From assembly GCA_947631985.1 (NCBI GenBank), contig CANRNK010000006.1:1-43498 (forward strand): a DNA stretch of 43,498 nucleotides. Reading direction: 5' to 3'. This DNA is from an uncultured Lachnospiraceae bacterium. Lineage in GTDB: Bacteria > Bacillota > Clostridia > Lachnospirales > Lachnospiraceae. The notes below the pieces were generated by a model. That model was not told the DNA's origin and did not search any database. It worked only from the letters and a program-made list of their open reading frames with translations. Each line of letters starts with the position of its first letter. Position 1 is the stretch's first letter. The translations under genes and the position numbers were made by a program. This document shows, one piece after another, positions 8,724 to 14,666 of this stretch.

Positions 8724-9644
8724 ATGAAAATTATTAAGGGAACACTTGATTTTGAAATAGAAGGAAAAACAGCGATTACAATCGGCAAATTTGATGGAAT
8801 TCATAAAGGACATCAACTCTTGCTGGATGATATCCTGGCATGTAAGAAAAAGGGAATGAAGGCAGTTGTATTTACTTTTGATATTCCCTTATCAAGTTTT
8901 TTTCAGCATTCAAAGTCAAAAGAATTAACAACAATTGAAGAAAAACGAAAAATTTTTGAAGAAATGGGAATTGATATTCTGATTGAATTCCCGATTAATG
9001 AGAAAACGGCAACGATTTCTCCGGAATCTTTTATCCGCGATATTTTATGTGAAAAATTACATGCAACCAGAGTTGCGGCGGGAATAGATGTATCCTTTGG
9101 TTACAAAGGGGCGGGCGATAGCCTTCTTTTAGAGGCGCTTGCAAAAGAATGCGATTATTCCGTTTATCTGACAGATAAACTCTGCATACAGGGAAGAGAA
9201 ATTAGTTCCAGCCTGATTCGAGAAGAAGTTGAACGAGGCAATATGGAACCGGTATTTGACCTGACCGGCAGGTATTATTCCTTTACGGGCGAAGTAATAC
9301 ATGGTAAGAAACTGGGCAGAACGATACAAATGCCTACGATTAATTTGCTACCGTCTCCAAATAAGCTGCTCCCTCCCTGTGGAGTCTATTATTCGAGAAT
9401 ACTAATTGGAGAACAGTTATATTTTGGGATTACTAACATAGGATTCAACCCAACAGTAAGCCAACTTTCCGCACCAACTGTTGAGACCTTTATTTATGAT
9501 TTTGACTGTGATATCTATGGAATGGAAGTGACGGTACAGGTTATGGCATTTAAAAGACCTGAAATCAGATTTCAGAATTTAATGGATCTTAAAAAACAGA
9601 TGGAGCAGGATAAACTTGAAGGCAGAGAATTTTTTGGTATTTAA
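8724..9644 (+). CDS. ribF: Bifunctional riboflavin kinase / FAD synthetase RibF
   Basis: 306 residues. RibF phosphorylates riboflavin to FMN and adenylates FMN to FAD. The N-terminal nucleotidyltransferase domain shows TIGKFDGIHKGHQLL (near residue 20) and the SSSLIREEVERGNM segment that closes this domain. The C-terminal flavokinase domain begins near residue 185 and shows GKKLGRTIQMPTINL, then GVYYSRI and FGITNIGFNPTV. No FMN riboswitch is seen in the short gap before it, consistent with constitutive expression at the end of the nusA-infB operon. Confidence 0.95.
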   Translation: MKIIKGTLDFEIEGKTAITIGKFDGIHKGHQLLLDDILACKKKGMKAVVFTFDIPLSSFFQHSKSKELTTIEEKRKIFEEMGIDILIEFPINEKTATISPESFIRDILCEKLHATRVAAGIDVSFGYKGAGDSLLLEALAKECDYSVYLTDKLCIQGREISSSLIREEVERGNMEPVFDLTGRYYSFTGEVIHGKKLGRTIQMPTINLLPSPNKLLPPCGVYYSRILIGEQLYFGITNIGFNPTVSQLSAPTVETFIYDFDCDIYGMEVTVQVMAFKRPEIRFQNLMDLKKQMEQDKLEGREFFGI

Positions 9645-9655
9645 TAGAAATTGAA

Positions 9656-9683
9656 TTGACAAGACCCCGTCACTTGTTATACT
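9656..9683 (+). promoter_or_regulatory. Promoter of the NlpC/P60 gene
   Basis: A consensus -35 TTGACA (9656-9661), a 16-base spacer and a -10 TATACT (9678-9683). Transcription should start near 9690, leaving a leader of about 35 bases. Confidence 0.8.
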
Positions 9684-9691
9684 CTGATTAA

Positions 9692-9708
9692 TGTAATAAA
9701 ATTGTAAC
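9692..9708 (+). promoter_or_regulatory. WalR-like box (TGTAAT-N5-TGTAAC)
   Basis: TGTAAT (9692-9697), five bases, then TGTAAC (9703-9708) fits the published WalR/YycF consensus TGTWAH-N5-TGTWAH. It overlaps the perfect inverted repeat AAATTGT-A-ACAATTT (9699-9713) just ahead of the Shine-Dalgarno. The site is downstream of the -10 box, which would suit repression better than activation. The motif is short, so chance is possible. Confidence 0.4.
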
Positions 9709-9723
9709 AATTTGGAGGAGTCA

Positions 9724-10788
9724 ATGAAATACAACTTGTTAAAGAAGCTTGGGTTTGTTATTTGTGCTGGAATTGCGATGCTACTGACAACACCTCTTAA
9801 CCACAATATATATGTATCTGCAACGGGAACAGATTCTATTGTTTCTGAGACTGCGGGAGCAGAATCTGTTTTGACAATCAAGATGTCTACGGAAGATATT
9901 GCTAAAAGTGCTGGAGCAGAATCTGTTTTAGAAGAATCAAAAAGGGATAGTCTGTGGGGGTATGCAAATCTTGGAATTGCAAATGTTGAAAACCATTTGA
10001 ACATAAGAGAATCAGCAGAGGATGATGCAAAACTGATTGGAAAACTTGCCAGAGATGCAGCTTGTGAAATTATCGGATTTGATGGAATCTGGGCACATAT
10101 CAAGTCTGGTCAGGTTGAAGGTTATGTTGCAAAAGAATACCTGATTATGGGAAAAACTGCTGAGGATCGGGCAAAAGAAATTGTAAGAACGATGGCGACT
10201 GTTAAAACAGACACCTTAAAAGTAAGAGATCAACCCAATACGGATTCCGAGGTCGTTACCCTGGTACCAAATGGGGAAGAACTTGAAGTGGTTGCAGAAA
10301 AGGAAGACTGGGTAGAAATCAAACTGGACGATGAAACAGCATTTATTGCTGCGGAATTTGTTGAAGTAGATCAAAAGCTGGATACCGCAATTACAATGAC
10401 GGAATTACTCTATGGAGCAGGGGTCTCTGATGTCAGAGTGGATTTATGTCAATATGCCAAAGAATTTATTGGAAATCGATATGTATGGGGAGGAACAAGC
10501 CTGACAAAAGGTGCGGATTGTTCTGGATACGTACTAAGCATATTTAAAAAATACGGAATTGTGTTACCACATTCAGCAGCTGCTCAGGCGGGATATGGAA
10601 CGAAAATCAGCCCTTCAGAAGCGCAACCGGGTGATTTGTTCTTTTATGCAAAGGGTGGTAGGATTAATCATGTGGCGATTTATATAGGAAATGGCCAGGT
10701 TGTTCATGCAAGCAGTCCAAGTACAGGGATTAAAACCTCAAATGCGTTTTATAGAACGCCTGCGGTAGTCAGAAGAGTATTATCGTAA
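9724..10788 (+). CDS. Secreted SH3-domain NlpC/P60 peptidoglycan hydrolase
   Basis: 354 residues from ATG 9724, chosen because GGAGGAG ends three bases upstream; the possible TTG at 9712 lies ahead of that site. A signal peptide is visible (KK, then a hydrophobic core, cleavage probably near residue 33). Two bacterial SH3 domains follow: about 90-145 (LNIRESAEDDAKLIGKL) and about 163-220 (LKVRDQPNTDSEVVTLV). The C-terminal NlpC/P60 domain (about 235-354) has the catalytic Cys266 in GADCSGYV, His316 in RINHVAIYIG, and a third polar residue near His328. Such enzymes usually cut the gamma-D-Glu to diamino acid bond of stem peptides. The gene is monocistronic by its own promoter and the downstream licT promoter. 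Confidence 0.92.
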   Translation: MKYNLLKKLGFVICAGIAMLLTTPLNHNIYVSATGTDSIVSETAGAESVLTIKMSTEDIAKSAGAESVLEESKRDSLWGYANLGIANVENHLNIRESAEDDAKLIGKLARDAACEIIGFDGIWAHIKSGQVEGYVAKEYLIMGKTAEDRAKEIVRTMATVKTDTLKVRDQPNTDSEVVTLVPNGEELEVVAEKEDWVEIKLDDETAFIAAEFVEVDQKLDTAITMTELLYGAGVSDVRVDLCQYAKEFIGNRYVWGGTSLTKGADCSGYVLSIFKKYGIVLPHSAAAQAGYGTKISPSEAQPGDLFFYAKGGRINHVAIYIGNGQVVHASSPSTGIKTSNAFYRTPAVVRRVLS

Positions 10789-10857
10789 CAGGATGACTTT
10801 ATAACCGATAATATTATTGTGAATATAAACAAAATATAAAGAATCTATAAAAAAAGA

Positions 10858-10886
10858 TTGACAATTTTGATATTCATTGTTAATCT
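10858..10886 (+). promoter_or_regulatory. Promoter of the licT-PTS operon
   Basis: TTGACA (10858-10863), a 17-base spacer and TAATCT (10881-10886). The start near 10893 puts the RAT site about 32 bases into the transcript. The -35 and -10 boxes lie in the two arms of an 11-base inverted repeat (10855-10865 and 10876-10886; one G-T mismatch), a possible operator. Confidence 0.75.
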
Positions 10887-10924
10887 AAGGATAGAAATAA
10901 GATTCGCAAATGAATAGTAATCGT

Positions 10925-10952
10925 GGATTGTGACCTACATGTGGGCAAGACC
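10925..10952 (+). promoter_or_regulatory. RAT (ribonucleic antiterminator) site
   Basis: GGATTGTGACC followed by a short loop and TGGGCAAGACC closely matches the RAT elements bound by LicT/SacY/BglG proteins (GGATTGTTACTG.. to ..GGCAAAACC). Its last bases are shared with the first bases of the terminator stem at 10950, so the two structures exclude each other. Confidence 0.88.
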
Positions 10953-11011
10953 GAATTTTGTAAAGCAGCATTATAATTGATGCCTTTATGAAATTTGGTT
11001 TTTTTGTTTTT
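10950..11011 (+). terminator. Conditional terminator overlapping the RAT
   Basis: ACCGAATTTTGTAAAG (from 10950) pairs with CTTTATGAAATTTGGT (ending 10999), with several G-U pairs, and an inner GCAT/ATGC extends the stem. A T-rich tail (TTTTTTTGTTTTT) follows. It ends just before the licT Shine-Dalgarno and should stop transcription unless LicT stabilises the RAT. Confidence 0.88.
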
Positions 11012-11021
11012 AAGGAGTTTT

Positions 11022-11861
11022 ATGAAAATAGTGAAAGCAATTAACAACAATGTTGTCTGTGCGCTTGATTCTGATGGACAGGAAATACTGGTCATGGGAA
11101 AGGGCATAGGATTTAAGGCAAAAGAGGGACAGAACTTAGATTCCAACATGGTAGAGAAAATTTTCAAAATGGATAACCAGAAGTCTGTCAATCAATTTTC
11201 GGAACTTCTAAAAAATCTGCCAATGGAGCATTTTCATGTTTCTAATGAAATCATAGAATATGCGAGAGATACCCTTGGCAAGAAAATGAATCAGAATATT
11301 TATATTACACTGACAGATCATATCAACTTTGCAATTGAGAGATTTGCACAGGGAATGGCATTTCATAATCCACTGCTTTGGGAAGTAAAGAAATTTTATC
11401 CAAGTGAATATTTGATTGGAGAATATGCCATTGCATTGATTGAACGAAGACTTAAGGTAACTCTGAATGTGGATGAAGCAGCATCGATTGCACTCCATGT
11501 TGTGAATGCAGAGTACAATACCGCAATGAATGAGACGATGCATATTACAATGATGATCAAAGAAGTGCTTCTTCTCATTAAAGAATTCCTCACCTCGGAT
11601 CTTGACGAAGAAAGTCTCTACTATTCAAGATTTATCACACACCTCAAATTCCTGGCACAGCGTATTTTTACAGGAGAAGCGTTGCAGGGAGAAGATGAAA
11701 AACTAATTGAAATTGTCACATCTCTTTATCCGGATGAATATGAGTGTAGTAAGAAAATCGCCAACTATATCCAGGCTACGTATGGACAACTTGTTCCGCG
11801 TGAAGAAATGGCATATCTAACCTTGCATATCAAGAGAATCAGAATGTCGACAGAAGCCTGA
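11022..11861 (+). CDS. licT: LicT/BglG-type transcription antiterminator
   Basis: 279 residues from ATG 11022, with AAGGAG upstream; an upstream in-frame TTG at 10995 lies within the terminator stem and is not used. Residues 1-55 form the RNA-binding CAT domain (MKIVKAINNNVVCALD). PRD1 (about 66-170) and PRD2 (about 171-279) follow. The four regulatory histidines fall at 100, 159, 207 and 269, the same numbers known for B. subtilis LicT, so control by PTS phosphorylation is very likely: inhibition through PRD1 by the cognate permease and activation through PRD2 by HPr. It is the first gene of an operon with the IIA and IIBC genes and probably controls its own leader. Confidence 0.92.
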   Translation: MKIVKAINNNVVCALDSDGQEILVMGKGIGFKAKEGQNLDSNMVEKIFKMDNQKSVNQFSELLKNLPMEHFHVSNEIIEYARDTLGKKMNQNIYITLTDHINFAIERFAQGMAFHNPLLWEVKKFYPSEYLIGEYAIALIERRLKVTLNVDEAASIALHVVNAEYNTAMNETMHITMMIKEVLLLIKEFLTSDLDEESLYYSRFITHLKFLAQRIFTGEALQGEDEKLIEIVTSLYPDEYECSKKIANYIQATYGQLVPREEMAYLTLHIKRIRMSTEA

Positions 11862-11941
11862 GTTTAATCCTGAAATAAGAAAAGTAATAAGAATCAAGTA
11901 AGAAGAATGAAGTGAGATTATTTAGCTCGAGGAGGAGTATG

Positions 11942-12430
11942 ATGTTTGAGTTTTTAAAAAATAAAAAAGAAAAAGTGGAAACGATAAAAGCACCAATTGA
12001 GGGTGCAACGATTTCGGTAAAAAAAGTGAATGACCCCACCTTTGCAGAAGAAATTCTTGGAAAAGGAATCGCAATTATTCCAAAAACGGGAAGTGTAGTT
12101 GCACCGGTGGATGGAATCATTAATCTTGTGTTTGACACAAAACATGCAATCAGCATGACATCAACACAGGGAGCTGAAATCTTAATTCATATCGGACTTG
12201 ATACAGTGAACCTTCGAGGACAGTTTTTCAAAACCCATGTTGAGCCTGACCAGAGTGTGAAGCAGGGCGATTTACTAATAGAATTTGATATGGAAGAGAT
12301 TAAAAATGCTGGTTATGATGTAACAACACCGATTGTAATCTGTAATCCGGATCACTTTCGTGAAATTAAGATAATGGAAGAAAAAGATGTAAAACAAAAT
12401 GAGGAAGTAATGCAGCTTATTTTATCCTAA
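11942..12430 (+). CDS. PTS glucose-family IIA component
   Basis: 162 residues from ATG 11942. ATG 11939 is directly in front and equally in frame, but the AGGAGG core is better spaced for 11942. The protein is a stand-alone IIA of the glucose family (Crr/PtsA-like). His68 (in DTKHAI) and His83 (in EILIHIGLDTV) are 15 residues apart, as are the two active-site histidines of E. coli IIA-Glc; His83 is the expected phosphorylation site. It passes phosphate from HPr to the IIB domain of the next gene. It sits between licT and the IIBC permease gene. Confidence 0.92.
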   Translation: MFEFLKNKKEKVETIKAPIEGATISVKKVNDPTFAEEILGKGIAIIPKTGSVVAPVDGIINLVFDTKHAISMTSTQGAEILIHIGLDTVNLRGQFFKTHVEPDQSVKQGDLLIEFDMEEIKNAGYDVTTPIVICNPDHFREIKIMEEKDVKQNEEVMQLILS

Positions 12431-12598
12431 GAAATGGCAGTATGTGGTGAAGGGGGGCAAATAATCAGTCAAGAAAGTAACAAAAATCAGCTGAATCACA
12501 AAAAAACTGGAAATTAAAAATCCGGTAAAGTACGGCTGAAAAAAACAGGGTAGAATAGCAGCATCAATAATAGCAAGAGATTGAAAGGAGAATTAACA

Positions 12599-14029
12599 AT
12601 GATGAAGTATCTTCAAAAACTAGGCAAATCTTTAATGCTTCCGGTTGCATGTCTACCGGTTGCAAGTATCCTTATGGGAATCGGTTATTGGATTGATCCT
12701 ACAGGATGGGGTGCAAACAATGTAATCGCAGCATTTTTACTCAAAGCAGGAGGTGCTTTAATTGACAATATGGCAATCCTTTTTGCGATTGGCGTTGGTG
12801 TCGGTATGTCTGATGACAATGATGGCACAAGTGGACTTGCCGGCCTTGTTTCATGGCTTATGATTACAACTTTACTTGCTCCTGGAGCAGTTTCATTCTT
12901 CAAAGGAATTCCGGTAGAAGAAGTTGCACCAGCATTTTCTAAAATTCAGACACAGTTTATCGGTATTATTGCGGGTCTGATTGGATCTACCTGTTATAAC
13001 AAATTTAAGGGAACAAAGTTACCAGATGCCCTTGCTTTCTTTAGTGGTAAGAGAAGTGTAGCAATTGTAACAGCAGGCGCATCCATTGTTGCATCAGTAG
13101 TTCTTTTCTTTGTATGGCCTGTAGTATATGGAGCACTTGTTGCATTTGGAACAGGTATTTCATCAACAGGCGCTGTTGGAACAGGAATCTATACCTTCCT
13201 GAACAGATTATTGATTCCATTTGGTCTTCACCACGCAGTAAATTCCGTATTCTGGTTTGATGCGATTGGAATTAACGACCTTGGTAACTTCTGGTCCGGT
13301 ACAGGTGAATATGGTGTTGTTGGACAGTACATGACAGGTTTCTTCCCAGTTATGATGTTTGGTTTACCAGCGGCAGCTCTTGCAATGTATCATACAGCAA
13401 AAGATAATAAGAAAAAAATTGCAGCAGGTCTTTTGCTTGCAGGTGCACTTTCTTCCTTCTTTACAGGCGTTACAGAACCTCTTGAATTCTCATTTATGTT
13501 CTTAGCTCCTGCACTTTATTTAGTATATGCAATCCTTGCAGGTATTGTAGCAATGATTACAGTTATGCTTCCTGTCAGAGCTGGATTTAATTTCTCGGGT
13601 GGTTTTGTTGACTGGGTTCTTTGCTGGAAAACACCAATGGCACAAAATGTTTGGATGATCGTTCCAATTGGTATTGTAACAGCTATTATTTTCTATGCAG
13701 TGTTTAGATTTGCAATTGTTAAGTTTGGACTTAAAACACCTGGTCGTGAAGATGATATAGATGATGCGGGCGTAAGTCTTGCAAACAACAACTATACAGA
13801 AGTGGCTGCCATCATCTTAGAAGGTCTAGGCGGAAAAGGAAATATCGCTTCTATTGATAACTGTATTACCAGATTAAGAGTTGAAGTAAAAGATTATGTA
13901 GCAGTGGATGAAAAGAAAATCAAATCTGCAGGTGTTGCAGGCGTTGTCAGACCAAGTAAAACAAGTGTACAGGTCGTTGTTGGCGTTCAGGTTCAACATG
14001 TGGCGGATGAGTTTAAAAAATTATTGTAA
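12599..14029 (+). CDS. nagE: PTS IIBC permease, N-acetylglucosamine/glucose type
   Basis: 476 residues from ATG 12599, eight bases after AAAGGAG. The IIC part (about 1-380) is hydrophobic with some ten membrane segments. It shows PFGLHHAVNSVFWFD, a GlcNAc/glucose-branch motif, and TGFFPVMMFGLPAAALAM and FLTGVTEPLEF-like segments that resemble NagE more than PtsG. The IIB domain (about 395-476) carries the phospho-acceptor Cys422 in IDNCITRLR. The IIA is supplied by the preceding gene. N-acetylglucosamine is the best guess for the substrate, but glucose or a related sugar cannot be excluded; no nagA or nagB lies nearby. Confidence 0.85.
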   Translation: MMKYLQKLGKSLMLPVACLPVASILMGIGYWIDPTGWGANNVIAAFLLKAGGALIDNMAILFAIGVGVGMSDDNDGTSGLAGLVSWLMITTLLAPGAVSFFKGIPVEEVAPAFSKIQTQFIGIIAGLIGSTCYNKFKGTKLPDALAFFSGKRSVAIVTAGASIVASVVLFFVWPVVYGALVAFGTGISSTGAVGTGIYTFLNRLLIPFGLHHAVNSVFWFDAIGINDLGNFWSGTGEYGVVGQYMTGFFPVMMFGLPAAALAMYHTAKDNKKKIAAGLLLAGALSSFFTGVTEPLEFSFMFLAPALYLVYAILAGIVAMITVMLPVRAGFNFSGGFVDWVLCWKTPMAQNVWMIVPIGIVTAIIFYAVFRFAIVKFGLKTPGREDDIDDAGVSLANNNYTEVAAIILEGLGGKGNIASIDNCITRLRVEVKDYVAVDEKKIKSAGVAGVVRPSKTSVQVVVGVQVQHVADEFKKLL

Positions 14030-14055
14030 GGAAAGCGATATTAGAATCATTTTTG

Positions 14056-14084
14056 TTTACACACAGAGAAGTATGTGTTAAACT
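14056..14084 (+). promoter_or_regulatory. Promoter of rpsO
   Basis: TTTACA (14056-14061), a 17-base spacer and TAAACT (14079-14084). The expected start near 14091 leaves a leader of about 87 bases. Confidence 0.65.
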
Positions 14085-14090
14085 ATTCGA

Positions 14091-14165
14091 GTATCGAATG
14101 AACCTTTACTCAGAATTAGGACACTCCGACCTTTTCTTGGTAACAGGGGATTTTAAGAAAAATTA
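14091..14165 (+). promoter_or_regulatory. Possible structured rpsO leader
   Basis: The 5' leader holds short complementary pieces (CCT with AGG, GGA with TCC around CAC, ACC with GGT) and a GGGG run. S15 is known to repress its own synthesis through unrelated leader structures in several bacteria. The pairing seen here is weak by eye, so this is only a candidate. Confidence 0.3.
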
Positions 14166-14177
14166 GGAGGAATCAAA

Positions 14178-14444
14178 ATGATTACAAAAGAAAAGAAAAC
14201 AGCAGTTATTAATGAGTATGCTAGAAGCGAAGGAGATACAGGATCACCAGAAGTACAGATCGCTGTTCTTACCGCTAGAATCCAAGAGCTCACAGAGCAC
14301 TTAAAAGTAAATCAGAAGGATCATCATTCAAGAAGAGGTCTTCTTAAAATGGTTGGACAGAGAAGAGGTCTGCTCGCTTATTTAAAGAAATCAGATATTG
14401 AAAGATACCGTACTTTGATTGAAAAACTTGGAATTAGAAAATAA
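14178..14444 (+). CDS. rpsO: 30S ribosomal protein S15
   Basis: 88 residues, exactly the usual S15 length. S15 is an early binder of the 16S central domain and a bridge to the 50S subunit. Diagnostic segments include [17 protein letters not shown] at about 19-35, and [24 protein letters not shown], then [13 protein letters not shown] at the end. AGGAGG lies ahead of ATG 14178. It is followed by a strong terminator and then pnp, the same rpsO-pnp pairing as in many bacteria, including E. coli. Confidence 0.98.
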   Translation: MITKEKKTAVINEYARSEGDTGSPEVQIAVLTARIQELTEHLKVNQKDHHSRRGLLKMVGQRRGLLAYLKKSDIERYRTLIEKLGIRK

Positions 14445-14462
14445 TTTTTTAATTGCAAAACG

Positions 14463-14489
14463 GGGCGGATATCATATCCGCCCTTTTTT
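14463..14489 (+). terminator. Rho-independent terminator after rpsO
   Basis: GGGCGGATAT pairs with ATATCCGCCC, followed by six T. It lies 19 bases after the rpsO stop. No convincing promoter is seen between it and pnp, so pnp may depend on read-through. Confidence 0.9.
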
Positions 14490-14518
14490 ATCGAATCTGG
14501 ATAAGGAAATCCAAAACC

Positions 14519-14621
14519 TGGTGGAAGAGTGCAACCGAGACCACTGAAAAGCATATTGTCAGAAGCTTTTTCGGATAGCAGAAAAGAGTATGCTTTTTAG
14601 TAGTTTCGGCATCTTCTACCA
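14519..14621 (+). promoter_or_regulatory. Long imperfect hairpin in the pnp leader
   Basis: Arms 14535-14555 and 14589-14609 pair at 20 of 21 positions (two G-U pairs). They are extended outward, across a CAA bulge, by 14519-14531 with 14610-14621 (about 12 pairs). Inward, CTTTTT/GAAAAG can close the apex. About 38 pairs can form in 103 bases, resembling an RNase III target. A second small hairpin (CGGAATGA/TCATTTCG, 14631-14648) lies just ahead of the pnp Shine-Dalgarno. Confidence 0.8.
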
Positions 14622-14666
14622 ATCAAATAACGGAATGATGTCATTTCGGATTAGAAGGAGAACACT

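Noticed and set aside
9579-10103. 174-codon minus-strand frame opposite the ribF end and the NlpC/P60 gene
   Set aside because: It overlaps two well-supported genes and their promoter, and the product has no recognisable pattern.
10995-11021. Upstream start of licT
   Set aside because: The codons lie in the terminator stem and T-tract; the BglG/LicT family starts at the MKIVKAINN methionine.
14519-14621. The pnp leader hairpin as a MITE or insertion remnant
   Set aside because: I see no target-site duplication or transposase-like ends, and its place in the transcribed leader fits an RNA element better.
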